Shown piece after piece: positions 9,162-17,433 of a stretch of DNA of 29,857 nt. Below the pieces are notes generated by a model. The model saw nothing but the letters and a program-made list of their open reading frames with translations. It ran no database searches and had not been told where the DNA came from. Where the stretch lies: contig NZ_JBGSXS010000135.1 in NCBI RefSeq assembly GCF_041751335.1, positions 1 to 29,857 on the forward strand, written 5' to 3'. The stretch is from Aquiflexum sp041751335. Its GTDB lineage: Bacteria > Bacteroidota > Bacteroidia > Cytophagales > Cyclobacteriaceae. Within the stretch, counting starts at the first letter, position 1, and every line of letters starts with the position of its first letter. A program made the translations under genes and the position numbers.

Positions 9162-9375
9162 TTCAATTAAGTCTCCAATAAACCATCATTCTACCTTAGG
9201 GCAATTGTTTTTTCATGCCAAAAAGTCTTGATTTTCAAGAATTAAGAGATGTTTTAAGACATAATTTCCGAAATACGGGCATTTTTTGAATTGGTGAAAA
9301 ATTTGATTGAGTGGCAAAAGTACCGTATTTCTAAAAAGGTACTTTGAAAAAGTAATAGATAACCACATATATATC

Positions 9376-11988
9376 ATGGATTTCAAACAATTCACCATCA
9401 AGTCCCAAGAAGCTATCCAAAAAGCGGTGGAAGTAACCGCTGCCGAGCAGCAACAGGTCATAGAACCGGCCCACTTGTTAAAGGGAATATTTTCAGAAGA
9501 TGAGAATGTAACCGACTTTTTATTCAAAAAGTTAGGCGTAAATAAAACCCTCATTAGTCAAAAAACAGATGAGCTCATCAAATCTTACCCCAAAGTAAGT
9601 GGTCAGCAGCCCTATTTGTCAAATGCAGCCAATCAGATTTTGTCCAAAGCTAAGGATTACCTTAAAACTTTTGGGGACGAATTTATTGCGATTGAACATT
9701 TAATATTGGCAATATTGGCTGGAAATGAAAAAACAGCCCAATTGTTAAAGGATCAAGGCCTTTCAGAAAAGCCTTTGATTGAGGCAATTAAAGAACTTAG
9801 ACAGGGAAATAAAGTGACAGATCAAAATGCAGAATCAAAATACAGGGCCTTGGAAAAGTATTCCAAAAACCTGAATGAATTGGCCAAAAAAGGTAAAATA
9901 GACCCTGTAATCGGCCGAGATGAAGAAATAAGAAGGGTGCTTCAGATTTTGGCAAGAAGGACCAAAAACAATCCGATACTACTTGGTGAACCTGGAGTAG
10001 GAAAGACAGCCATAGTAGAAGGTTTAGCCCAAAGAATAATCAGTGGAGATGTACCCGAAAACCTAAAGACCAAAACATTGATCTCTTTGGATATGGGATT
10101 GCTGGTTGCTGGCGCCAAATACAAAGGTGAATTTGAGGAAAGACTTAAGGCAGTAATCAAGGAGGTGACTGATTCAGAAGGACAGATTATTCTTTTTATT
10201 GACGAAATCCATACCTTAATTGGAGCAGGTGGAGGAGGTGAGGGAGCAATGGATGCAGCCAATTTGCTGAAACCTGCTTTGGCTAGGGGTGAATTGCACG
10301 CCATAGGAGCAACCACACTCAAGGAATACCAAAAGTATATTGAAAAGGATAAGGCATTGGAGAGAAGGTTTCAATCTGTGATGGTGAATGAACCGGATGC
10401 AGCAGATGCCATTTCCATCTTGAGAGGAATCAAAGATAAATATGAACTTCACCATGGTGTGAGGATCAAGGATGATGCAGTTATTGCTGCTGTAGAACTT
10501 TCCCAAAGATATATTTCTGACCGGTTTCTTCCCGACAAAGCCATAGACTTAATGGATGAGGCAGCAGCCAAATTGAGAATGGAAATAGACTCACTTCCTC
10601 AGGAATTGGATGAACTCAACAGGAGGATCATGCAGCTGGAAATTGAAAGAGAGGCTATTAGGAGGGAAAATAATAAGGACAAGGAAACTGTTCTCAGTAA
10701 AGAAATTGCTGAGCTTTCGGAAAAGAGGCAGAATCTCAAAGCCAAATGGGAAAGTGAAAAATCAGTTATTACAGGTATCAGGACGGAAAAAGAGAATATC
10801 GATAAACTTAAACTCGAAGCTGAACAGGCTGAAAGGGCAGGTGATTTTGGAAGGGTGGCTGAAATCCGTTATGGGAAAATAGTTGAAGCTGAAAATAGAC
10901 TTGACCAATTCAAAAAGCAATTGGAAGAAATGCAAGAAGGTTCTCCTTTGCTCAAGGAGGAAGTAGATAATGAGGATATTGCAGCTGTAGTTTCAAAATG
11001 GACAGGTATCCCTTTGTCCAAGATGATCCAAAGTGAAAGAGAAAAATTATTGCACTTGGAAGATGAATTGGGAAAAAGGGTAGCCGGACAAAGAGAAGCG
11101 ATCACGGCATTGGCAGATGCAGTGAGGAGAAGTAGGGCTGGATTGCAAGACCCAAAACGACCGATTGGTTCGTTCATCTTTATGGGCACTACCGGGGTTG
11201 GGAAAACCGAATTGGCAAAGGCAATTGCGGAATATCTCTTCAATGATGACAATGCCATGGTCAGGATTGACATGTCCGAGTATCAGGAAAGACATGCCGT
11301 CAGTAGGCTGGTTGGAGCACCTCCGGGATATGTTGGATATGATGAAGGGGGGCAATTGACAGAGGCAGTTAGAAGAAAACCATATTCTGTGGTGCTATTG
11401 GATGAAATCGAAAAAGCACACCCTGATGTCTTCAATATTCTTCTACAAGTACTTGATGATGGCCGTTTGACGGATAATAAAGGCAGAATTGCCAACTTCA
11501 AAAATACCATTATTATACTAACCACCAATATTGGATCGCATCTGATTCAGGAAAGGTTTGCTGAGATGGAAGAATGGAATAAAGAGGAGATTATGGAAAA
11601 GACGAAATCGGAGGTCTATGATCTTCTTAAGAAATCAGTCAGACCCGAATTTCTTAATAGAATCGATGAAACCATCATGTTTGAACCGCTAAACCAAAAG
11701 GTCATTCGAAAGATAGTTGACATTCAATGGAAGGAAATTCGGAAAAGACTTTCAGAATCCAATATTGAGATAGATGCAACGCAGGAGGTCTTGGATTATC
11801 TGGGTGAGGTGGGCTTTGATCCTCAATTTGGAGCAAGACCCTTGAAAAGAACCATGCAACGATTGATTCTAAATGAACTTTCAAAGCAGATACTTTCAGG
11901 ATATATCAAAAATGATTCTGCTGTTATAGTAGACTTAGATTCAGAAAAGCAGGTTTATTTCAAAAATATAGATACTGTTGAGGTATAA
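9376..11988 (+). CDS. clpB: ATP-dependent chaperone ClpB
   Basis: ClpB is the cytoplasmic hexameric disaggregase that, with DnaK, pulls proteins out of aggregates after heat stress. The 870-residue protein has the Clp N-domain (about 1-145), a first AAA module with Walker A GEPGVGKT (204-211) and the LFIDEIHTLIGAG Walker B stretch, the long coiled-coil M-domain (about 400-525) that separates ClpB from ClpA, and a second AAA module with GTTGVGKT (604-611) and VVLLDEIEKAHPDVFN. The ATG at 9376 (MDFKQFTIKSQEAI) is the family start; an in-frame TTG at 9307 would add 23 residues with no family resemblance. The gene ends in a strong terminator, so it is probably transcribed alone. A 9-bp inverted repeat (9270-9278 and 9323-9331) sits in its leader. 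Confidence 0.97.
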   Translation: MDFKQFTIKSQEAIQKAVEVTAAEQQQVIEPAHLLKGIFSEDENVTDFLFKKLGVNKTLISQKTDELIKSYPKVSGQQPYLSNAANQILSKAKDYLKTFGDEFIAIEHLILAILAGNEKTAQLLKDQGLSEKPLIEAIKELRQGNKVTDQNAESKYRALEKYSKNLNELAKKGKIDPVIGRDEEIRRVLQILARRTKNNPILLGEPGVGKTAIVEGLAQRIISGDVPENLKTKTLISLDMGLLVAGAKYKGEFEERLKAVIKEVTDSEGQIILFIDEIHTLIGAGGGGEGAMDAANLLKPALARGELHAIGATTLKEYQKYIEKDKALERRFQSVMVNEPDAADAISILRGIKDKYELHHGVRIKDDAVIAAVELSQRYISDRFLPDKAIDLMDEAAAKLRMEIDSLPQELDELNRRIMQLEIEREAIRRENNKDKETVLSKEIAELSEKRQNLKAKWESEKSVITGIRTEKENIDKLKLEAEQAERAGDFGRVAEIRYGKIVEAENRLDQFKKQLEEMQEGSPLLKEEVDNEDIAAVVSKWTGIPLSKMIQSEREKLLHLEDELGKRVAGQREAITALADAVRRSRAGLQDPKRPIGSFIFMGTTGVGKTELAKAIAEYLFNDDNAMVRIDMSEYQERHAVSRLVGAPPGYVGYDEGGQLTEAVRRKPYSVVLLDEIEKAHPDVFNILLQVLDDGRLTDNKGRIANFKNTIIILTTNIGSHLIQERFAEMEEWNKEEIMEKTKSEVYDLLKKSVRPEFLNRIDETIMFEPLNQKVIRKIVDIQWKEIRKRLSESNIEIDATQEVLDYLGEVGFDPQFGARPLKRTMQRLILNELSKQILSGYIKNDSAVIVDLDSEKQVYFKNIDTVEV

Positions 11989-12010
11989 TTCTTAAAGCCT
12001 GTAATAGTTC

Positions 12011-12046
12011 AAAAAAGCGCAGAATCTTCTCTGCGCTTTTTTCTTT
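12011..12046 (+). terminator. Rho-independent terminator after clpB
   Basis: A perfect 13-bp stem (AAAAAAGCGCAGA at 12011-12023 with its complement at 12030-12042), a 6-nt loop and a T-rich tail, 22 nt after the clpB stop codon. Confidence 0.93.
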
Positions 12047-12111
12047 TAGTGCATTGCAAACATATACATCATAGAATTGGTATATTTTAGGTTGGATTAA
12101 AGTTACCTTTT

Positions 12112-12699
12112 ATGCTGTTTTCTAGTAAAGATTCTTTAGATGATATTTTTCATGCTATTCAGCATGAGTTGAATAGAGGTGCTTTGGATTCAAAGCACCC
12201 ATTTAGATTTGTGTCTTTTGCAACTCAAGGGCAAGAGGGACCTGATGTCAGGTTTGTGGTTTTAAGAAAAATTGATAAGGATTTTAACTTTTACTTTTTT
12301 ACAGATGCAAGGTCCTCAAAAGTGGAACAATTGATGAATAGTGGAAATGTTTCCCTGCTTTTTTATCATCCAAAAAGGCGTGTTCAGGTTAAGGTATTTG
12401 GTAAAGTTGAAATCCACCAGAAAAATGAACTTAGCGAATCTTTTTGGTTCAGTGTTCAGGGGGATTCAAGAAAGGCATACAATTCAGTGTTGGCGCCGGG
12501 GGCCATAATTTCAGATCCGGAAAAAGCTTTTTTATGGGCAGAAGAAATGAATGATCAACATTTCTGTCTGATAAAATTCACTGCTTTGCAGGTTGAAGGG
12601 TTGCAATTGAACGGTTTGACACATGTGAGAGTCCAATTTAAAAAAACCGAAAATACTCATGGTGACAGCTTTTGGTCATCGACATGGTTGGTGCCTTAA
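12112..12699 (+). CDS. Pyridoxamine 5'-phosphate oxidase family flavoprotein
   Basis: The 195-residue product shows the FMN-binding split-barrel pattern of PNPOx-related proteins: an N-terminal helix (DDIFHAIQHELNRG), then VRFVVLRKIDKDFNFYFFTD, the segment ARSSKVEQLMNSGNVSLLFY with its Ser-Lys phosphate-binding pair, and VQVKVFGKVEI. The C-terminal end (SFWSSTWLVP) and size point to the Pyridox_oxase_2 / Alr4036-like group rather than true PdxH, which ends in a conserved Arg-Leu-x-Pro motif. Members bind FMN; their substrate is generally unknown, so a role in vitamin B6 salvage should not be assumed. It stands between the clpB terminator and the DUF5706 gene, and probably has its own promoter. 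Confidence 0.85.
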   Translation: MLFSSKDSLDDIFHAIQHELNRGALDSKHPFRFVSFATQGQEGPDVRFVVLRKIDKDFNFYFFTDARSSKVEQLMNSGNVSLLFYHPKRRVQVKVFGKVEIHQKNELSESFWFSVQGDSRKAYNSVLAPGAIISDPEKAFLWAEEMNDQHFCLIKFTALQVEGLQLNGLTHVRVQFKKTENTHGDSFWSSTWLVP

Positions 12700-12836
12700 T
12701 TGGTTGGATATTTGTTATTTTATTTTGTCAAGAAAATCAAGTGGCTTAGGAGTTTTCAAAATTTTCGCCCTATTTTAGTCCAGATCATAAAACATAAATT
12801 TTATTTGTAAATTAAGCCCCAATAATATAAGCCTGT

Positions 12837-13406
12837 ATGGAAGAACAGAAAATCTCGAAAAAGGAAAAAGACACTTCAGTCAGAGAACGGCAAACCTTTT
12901 TTAGGGTGACTTTTAAAAACAATTGTAACTTACTTCAGATCGCCGATAACAAAGCCAATATGATCATTAGTATCAATGCATTGGTAATATCTTCTATCAT
13001 TGCAATAGCAGGATATGGTACAATTTCAGATGAACTCGATCTTACCGGATCTAAAATGATTCTTCCTATCGCATTGATTTTGATCTCATGCCTTGCTTCT
13101 ACGGTACTTGCGGTTCAGGCAGCGAAACCCAAAATTATCGATAAAAACCAGGACTTTCAAAATAGGGGTAAGGCAAGCTTATTGTTCTTTGGGGAGGTGG
13201 CAAATTATACATTACCTGAATATTTAACAGAAGTTGAAAAAATTCTACCGAAGGAAAAAGAGATCAATGAACAAATGTCAATAGCAGTATATTATCAGGG
13301 AAAAGTACTGAAAAGAAAATACAATATGCTTGGATATGCCTACAATATATTTTTGATGGGGATTGTTTTTGGGGTTTTGGTTTTTCTGATTTATATGTTC
13401 TCCTGA
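12837..13406 (+). CDS. Pycsar-effector-type (DUF5706) membrane protein, stand-alone
   Basis: A 189-residue protein with a basic cytoplasmic N-terminus, the motif IADNKANMIISINALVISSI (residues 35-54) leading into TM1 (about 42-60), TM2 (about 74-95), a roughly 70-residue middle part with FFGEVANYTLPEYL (117-130), and a C-terminal TM3 (about 169-188). The ADNKAN-x-x-I-S-I-N motif and this layout are what I associate with the DUF5706 / Pycsar effector TM domain. In phage-defence Pycsar systems, such proteins damage the membrane after binding a cyclic pyrimidine nucleotide. In Bacteroidota many copies are fused to an HD phosphohydrolase; this one is not, and no uridylate or cytidylate cyclase is visible nearby. 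The family call is fairly sure. A defence role for this copy is inference and may be wrong. Confidence 0.75.
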   Translation: MEEQKISKKEKDTSVRERQTFFRVTFKNNCNLLQIADNKANMIISINALVISSIIAIAGYGTISDELDLTGSKMILPIALILISCLASTVLAVQAAKPKIIDKNQDFQNRGKASLLFFGEVANYTLPEYLTEVEKILPKEKEINEQMSIAVYYQGKVLKRKYNMLGYAYNIFLMGIVFGVLVFLIYMFS

Positions 13407-13681
13407 GTATGTGATTTATCATCATGACTAAAACTAAATTTGTATTTTAAAATAATCCCCGATCATAATGTTCTTTGTCTGACATCTTATGTCAGTAGGT
13501 TGGAGGTTAGAATCTTTGGTGCTAAATTGAAAAGAAAAAGTAAGTTTTGTATTTTTCACCTTGGAAATAATCCAATGAGTTTAATACTTCGTACATGTAG
13601 GTACTTTACTGATTGTTATGGAGAAGTTTTTTCCAAAAGGAAATATAATTCCTTTTCATGTCCATCCTTAAACTTCTTAAA
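13407..13681 (+). other. 275-bp non-coding stretch with dyad, promoter and hairpin
   Basis: I see no convincing gene here. It contains a perfect 7-bp dyad CTGACAT-CTT-ATGTCAG (13479-13495), a probable promoter (13527-13557) and an 8-bp hairpin AAAAGGAA-ATATAA-TTCCTTTT (13635-13656) just before the next gene. A possible 81-codon frame at 13440-13685 lacks family resemblance and runs into the next gene's start. Confidence 0.5.
13527..13557 (+). promoter_or_regulatory. Probable promoter of the gene at 13682
   Basis: TTG at 13527-13529, a 20-nt spacer and TATTTTTC at 13550-13557, one base off the TAnnTTTG consensus, followed by ACC as in the carB promoter. It would give a leader of about 120 nt that includes the hairpin 13635-13656. 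Confidence 0.4.
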
Positions 13682-14428
13682 ATGAAAATCATATTTCTAA
13701 TCAATGCTACAGCAAAAGATAAGTCAAGATTTATAAAGAAGAATTATAAGGACGACAATAATTGTTTTATCCTTCATTCAAGCGAATCATTTATTGATCC
13801 GGCTTTTGACCAACTTGATGATTCTGAAACAAAGTTAGTACTTGTCGAAAATGGTGTTCAATCTTTGATTAAAGGGCTTGACTTGGTTGTAGATTACGTA
13901 AAACAAAAACATGAAATTGATCTCAATATTTTAATTCACGCAGCTGAAAATATTGGTCTGGAGACAGAAGTGATTGATTTTGAAAATGTATCAGAAATAG
14001 GTCAAGGAATTACAAGCGTGGATCAGAAAGCATGGAATAGAATTATCAGGTCTATCATTAGCACCTATGCGGAAAGTATAGGGATTGAGGAAATTTGTAT
14101 TGTAGGAGGAAAAAATGTTTTAATCAAATTTTATAAACATGAAAATAAGGGCAATGAAATATTTTTTTATGCCACCAATCAAAAGTCTATTTTCAACTAT
14201 AACTACGATGAAGAGATTGATCAAAACTCCGGTGAAAGAGAAGTAGAAGAATTTAAGAGTTTTCAGGAAGCTTTCGAAAACATTCAAAAGAAATACCATA
14301 TTTTTCAATTATACCCTCTGAGGATCAATGAAAAGTACACAAGTGCTTTAAATAAGGCCTATCAAAAATTCCTTGGATATCAAAAAACCGATTTCAATTT
14401 CAAGGAATGGCATGAATTTTTGAATTGA
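13682..14428 (+). CDS. Hypothetical protein, family not recognised
   Basis: The product is 248 residues from the ATG at 13682 (MKIIFLINATAKDKSRF), or 256 from the in-frame ATG at 13658. The downstream ATG is preferred because the MKIIFLIN opening reads like a buried first beta strand; this is a judgement. The protein looks soluble and alpha/beta, with no signal peptide or membrane segment, and is rich in Asn, Lys, Glu and Ile. Strand-like pieces such as LNILIHA and IEEICIVGG alternate with helices, and the C-terminal third is helical and charged (EFKSFQEAFENIQKKYHIFQ). I see no nucleotide-binding loop, cyclase metal-binding pair, nuclease motif or zinc ligands. It follows the DUF5706 protein by 275 bp and has its own probable promoter, so a functional link is possible but unsupported. 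Confidence 0.65.
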   Translation: MKIIFLINATAKDKSRFIKKNYKDDNNCFILHSSESFIDPAFDQLDDSETKLVLVENGVQSLIKGLDLVVDYVKQKHEIDLNILIHAAENIGLETEVIDFENVSEIGQGITSVDQKAWNRIIRSIISTYAESIGIEEICIVGGKNVLIKFYKHENKGNEIFFYATNQKSIFNYNYDEEIDQNSGEREVEEFKSFQEAFENIQKKYHIFQLYPLRINEKYTSALNKAYQKFLGYQKTDFNFKEWHEFLN

Positions 14429-14551
14429 TTTTCAACCAATATTTTATTGAGCCAATAGCTGGCATTTATTTTTTCATTAGTTCGTATTTGCGTAAATTGA
14501 TTAGGTAAGTTTACGGGGATAGAATGGAATCAGGTTTTAAATTGATAAACA

Positions 14552-14812
14552 GTGGATAATTATAAATTGAGACTTTCGGATGCATGCCTGGCAGTATCAA
14601 AAGCCAGGAATGAACTGTTTACCGCAATGATAAATGTGGGAATGAGCGGAGAATTCAGAGAATTGGATGAGCTTTTTGAAGAGGGTGATTTCTTCCAATT
14701 TGAAAAATTACACTTTCAGGATTGTAAGGATATCAATCTTGGGATTCTGATGGGATTAATAGAAAAGCTGGACGAAACCCATTCAAAATTGGTGAATTTA
14801 AATGTGCTTTGA
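14552..14812 (+). CDS. Small hypothetical protein, GTG start
   Basis: An 86-residue, acidic, mostly helical protein (LSDACLAVSKARNELFTAMI, later LDELFEEGDFFQFEKLHFQD). A stop codon lies two codons before the GTG at 14552, so the start must be this GTG or a later non-ATG codon; the first ATG would leave under 60 residues. There is no signal peptide or known motif. It ends about 60 bp before the convergent tRNA-Ala gene. Its regular codon use and alternating hydrophobic pattern suggest that it is real, but I cannot place it in a family. Confidence 0.45.
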   Translation: MDNYKLRLSDACLAVSKARNELFTAMINVGMSGEFRELDELFEEGDFFQFEKLHFQDCKDINLGILMGLIEKLDETHSKLVNLNVL

Positions 14813-14831
14813 ATAAGGTTGTTTTTTACTT

Positions 14832-14864
14832 TAAAACAAAAAAGACAGACCATAAAGTCTGTCT
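14832..14864 (-). terminator. Terminator of tRNA-Ala
   Basis: Read on the minus strand, an 8-bp perfect stem (AGACAGAC / GTCTGTCT, loop of 6) is followed at once by a run of T broken by a single G. It begins 4 nt after the tRNA 3' end. Confidence 0.85.
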
Positions 14865-14868
14865 AAAG

Positions 14869-14943
<75 letters not shown>

Positions 14944-14970
14944 TTAATTTAATTCCCCCATTTGGGATTG

Positions 14971-15000
14971 CAAATATAGAAAGCCTTTTGAATTGCACAA
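14971..15000 (-). promoter_or_regulatory. Promoter of tRNA-Ala
   Basis: On the minus strand, TTG (15000-14998), a 19-nt spacer and TATATTTG (14978-14971) match the Bacteroidota consensus exactly. The tRNA begins 28 nt downstream, so the tRNA does not depend on read-through from recR. Confidence 0.8.
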
Positions 15001-15009
15001 AGGAAAATA

Positions 15010-15630
15010 TTAATCTGCAGAATAATTTACCCTGGTCAAAATACTCCTTCCAAGCGTGACCTCATCGGTGTATTCCAATTCCCCCCCTACAGGAATACCC
15101 CTTGCGATGGTGCTGACTTTAACCTGAAGTTCTTTGAGTTTTCTTGTAATGTAAAATGAAGTGGTGTCCCCTTCCATAGTTGCGGGAAGTGCCAAAATCA
15201 CTTCTTCCACCTTATCACTTGATGTTGGATTTCTAATTCTTTCAATAAGCGATTCTATATTAAGCTCATCAGGGCCGATTCCTTGGATGGGTGAAATCAC
15301 CCCACTCAGTACATGGTATAGCCCATTGTATTGTGAAGTATTTTCAATTGCAAGTACATCAGGAATATCTTCGACCACACAGATTATGTGCTTGTCTCTT
15401 CGATTTCCGGAACAGATGCTGCATATTTCTAAATCAGAAATATTATGGCAACTGATGCAGTATTTAATATCTTTTCTCAGTGAAATGATAGCGTTCGCCA
15501 AATCTTCTGAAACCGATTCTTTGTGCTTTAGAAGATGAAGCGCTAATCTAAGGGCTGTTTTTTTTCCAATTCCGGGCAGCCTGCTAATTTCATTGACTGC
15601 ATCTTCTATCAATTTTGAGGGGAAATTCAC
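15010..15630 (-). CDS. recR: Recombination mediator protein RecR
   Basis: RecR works with RecO (and RecF) in loading RecA onto SSB-coated gapped DNA. The 206-residue protein has the helix-hairpin-helix start with RLPGIGKKTALRLALHLL, a zinc finger formed by Cys58, Cys61, Cys70 and Cys73, the Toprim core beginning at ICVVEDIPD and the C-terminal ARGIPVGGELEYTDEVTLG segment, all standard for the family and of usual length. The start is GTG at 15630, giving the typical MNFPSKLIEDAV; no in-frame ATG lies nearby. It begins 11 nt after the clpS stop, so the two genes are probably one transcript, and ends 10 nt before the tRNA-Ala promoter. Confidence 0.97.
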   Translation of the reverse strand: MNFPSKLIEDAVNEISRLPGIGKKTALRLALHLLKHKESVSEDLANAIISLRKDIKYCISCHNISDLEICSICSGNRRDKHIICVVEDIPDVLAIENTSQYNGLYHVLSGVISPIQGIGPDELNIESLIERIRNPTSSDKVEEVILALPATMEGDTTSFYITRKLKELQVKVSTIARGIPVGGELEYTDEVTLGRSILTRVNYSAD

Positions 15631-15641
15631 AAATCAGGGAA

Positions 15642-15935
15642 TTATGATACTGTGGCTTGGATACCGGCATCTAGAATCGCCTCACACATAGGTTTCAGTT
15701 TTTCTCTACTGCCTTTCTTTACAGCGCATTTACCTTTATAATGAATGATAAGGGTACATTGTTCTGCTTGTTCCGGTGTGTGTTGACAGACTTTGATCAA
15801 GATTTTGGCTACATGCTCAAAAGTATTGACATCATCGTTGAAGACAATCAGTTCACTTTCTTCAATGTCTACCAATTCCTCCAGTAGGACATCTTCGACT
15901 TCAACCATGGGATAAGCTTGTGTTTGCGAATTCAT
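15642..15935 (-). CDS. clpS: ATP-dependent Clp protease adaptor ClpS
   Basis: ClpS delivers N-degron substrates to a ClpA- or ClpC-type unfoldase. The 97-residue protein has the family core: LIVFNDDVNTFEHV with the NDD substrate-binding loop, then CQHTPEQAEQCTLIIHYKGKCAVKKGSREKL, followed by a short C-terminal strand. The N-terminal 25 residues are acidic and variable, as is usual. It heads the clpS-recR pair and diverges from the symporter gene. A TAAATTTG box (minus strand, 15947-15940) sits only 4 nt before the ATG. If used, it would yield an almost leaderless mRNA, but no matching -33 box is seen. Confidence 0.95.
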   Translation of the reverse strand: MNSQTQAYPMVEVEDVLLEELVDIEESELIVFNDDVNTFEHVAKILIKVCQHTPEQAEQCTLIIHYKGKCAVKKGSREKLKPMCEAILDAGIQATVS

Positions 15936-15939
15936 TTTG

Positions 15940-15947
15940 CAAATTTA
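15940..15947 (-). promoter_or_regulatory. Possible -7 box before clpS
   Basis: The minus strand reads TAAATTTG, an exact match to TAnnTTTG, 4 nt upstream of the clpS start codon. The expected TTG 19-21 nt further upstream is missing, so the call is weak. Confidence 0.3.
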
Positions 15948-15988
15948 ATTATTATAGACAACTTAGCATAATTGACCTTCAATCATCT

Positions 15989-17431
15989 ATGGATTCAAAT
16001 TTAGTTCTAATCGTCATAACATCATATTTTGTTCTCTTGTTTTTGATTTCCTGGTTTACCTCAAGAAACGTTTCAAAAGACACATTTTTTACAGGAGATA
16101 GACAATCACCTTGGTTTTTAGTGGCTTTTGGAATGATAGGTGCTTCTCTATCTGGAGTAACTTTTATTTCAGTTCCAGGTGAAGTAGGCAATACCAATTT
16201 TTTTTATTTCCAGGTGGTATTAGGGTATACTTTAGGATATTTTGTGATTGCCAAGGTTTTGCTTCCTTTATATTATAGACTTAATCTGGTTTCTATATAC
16301 GCCTATTTAGAGGATAGATTTGGTTTTTGGTCCTATAAATCCGGTGCATTTTTCTTTATCCTGTCCAGAACCCTTGGTTCTTCTATCCGGGTATTTTTAG
16401 TTGCAGGCGTTTTGCAGCTAATCTTATTTGACAAATGGGGAATACCCTTTTGGGTTTCAGTGTTGATTACTGTTTCATTGATTTGGCTCTATACCCATAG
16501 GGGAGGCATCAAAACTGTTGTCTGGACTGACACCTTGCAAACTTTTTTTATGCTTTTGGCTGTTGGTGTGAGTATTTATTTGATAGGAAAAGATCTTGGA
16601 ATCCTTAAAATTTCAGATTTTATAGGTACCATAGCTTCTGATTCCAGGTCTGAAATTTTCAATTGGGATTGGCAGTCTGGGACTAATTTTTTTAAGCAAT
16701 TTGCCTCAGGCGCTTTCATTACTATAGTGATGACAGGGTTAGACCAGGATATGATGCAGAAAAACCTCACCTGTCGAAATATTGGAGATGCACAAAAAAA
16801 CATGTTTTGGTTTACAATCATTCTTGTTTTCGTAAACCTGATGTTTTTATGCCTCGGTTTGTTACTATATCTCTATGCCGAAACCAATGGAGTAACATTA
16901 CCAGTTAGGTCGGATGATTTGTACCCCTTATTGGCCACACAAGAGTTTTCTGCATTTGCAGGAATCGTCTTTGTCTTGGGTATTACGGCTGCTGCCTACT
17001 CAAGTGCAGATTCTACTTTGACTGCTTTAACCACCTCATTCTGTTATGATTTTTTGGAAATAGAGAAAAGGTATGACAAAGACAGACAGGTTACGGTACG
17101 TAAGCAGGTCCATATCGCATTTACCTTGCTGATGTTTTTGGTTATTCTGGTTTTCCGATGGTTAAATGATCAAAGTGTAATCAATGCGGTATTCATTATA
17201 GCAGGTTATACTTATGGCCCACTATTGGGCTTATATGCCTTCGGTTTGTTTACGAAATGGAAAGTGAAAGATAAACTGGTGCCTTATTTGGCTGTTTTGG
17301 CTCCGGTTTTGGCTTTCCTGATCAGTCAGAATTCTGAAAGTTTACTATGGGGATATAAATTTGGTTTTGAGATTTTGATTCTCAATGGATTGCTAATGTT
17401 CATAGGATTGTACCTGATAAGGAAACGTTGA
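15989..17431 (+). CDS. Sodium:solute symporter family protein
   Basis: A 480-residue integral membrane protein with about 13 hydrophobic helices, expected for the SSS family, which couples Na+ entry to uptake of sugars, amino acids, organic acids or similar solutes. Family hallmarks are the N-terminal DTFFTGDRQSPWFLVAFGMI, GASLSGVTFISVPGEV and, in the later part, GITAAAYSSADSTLTALTTS with the Ser/Thr-rich sodium-site helix. The ATG at 15989 (MDSNLVLIVITSYF) begins TM1; an in-frame upstream ATG at 15920 would add 23 polar residues inside clpS sequence. The substrate cannot be told from sequence alone, and no catabolic genes adjoin. It converges on the XRE regulator gene with only 2 nt between the stop codons. 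Confidence 0.93.
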   Translation: MDSNLVLIVITSYFVLLFLISWFTSRNVSKDTFFTGDRQSPWFLVAFGMIGASLSGVTFISVPGEVGNTNFFYFQVVLGYTLGYFVIAKVLLPLYYRLNLVSIYAYLEDRFGFWSYKSGAFFFILSRTLGSSIRVFLVAGVLQLILFDKWGIPFWVSVLITVSLIWLYTHRGGIKTVVWTDTLQTFFMLLAVGVSIYLIGKDLGILKISDFIGTIASDSRSEIFNWDWQSGTNFFKQFASGAFITIVMTGLDQDMMQKNLTCRNIGDAQKNMFWFTIILVFVNLMFLCLGLLLYLYAETNGVTLPVRSDDLYPLLATQEFSAFAGIVFVLGITAAAYSSADSTLTALTTSFCYDFLEIEKRYDKDRQVTVRKQVHIAFTLLMFLVILVFRWLNDQSVINAVFIIAGYTYGPLLGLYAFGLFTKWKVKDKLVPYLAVLAPVLAFLISQNSESLLWGYKFGFEILILNGLLMFIGLYLIRKR

Positions 17432-17433
17432 CC

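Noticed and set aside
9307..9375. TTG-initiated extension of ClpB
   Set aside because: ClpB proteins start as MDFKQFTIKS here; the extra 23 codons cover one arm of the leader inverted repeat.
13440..13685. An 81-codon open frame before the gene at 13682
   Set aside because: Its composition is not protein-like, it overlaps the promoter, the leader hairpin and the next gene's start, and it has no recognisable relatives.
12837..14428. A complete Pycsar defence operon
   Set aside because: Only an effector-like protein is visible. The neighbouring gene shows no cyclase metal-binding or nucleotide motifs, and a separate promoter lies between them.
14451..14475. Terminator after the hypothetical gene ending at 14428
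   Set aside because: The stem GCCA/TGGC has only 4 bp although a T-rich run follows; too weak to call.
14843..14864. AGACAGAC hairpin as a third heptamer element
   Set aside because: It lacks the CAG centre and the 7-nt repeats, and it is followed by a T-run directly after tRNA-Ala, so it is a terminator.
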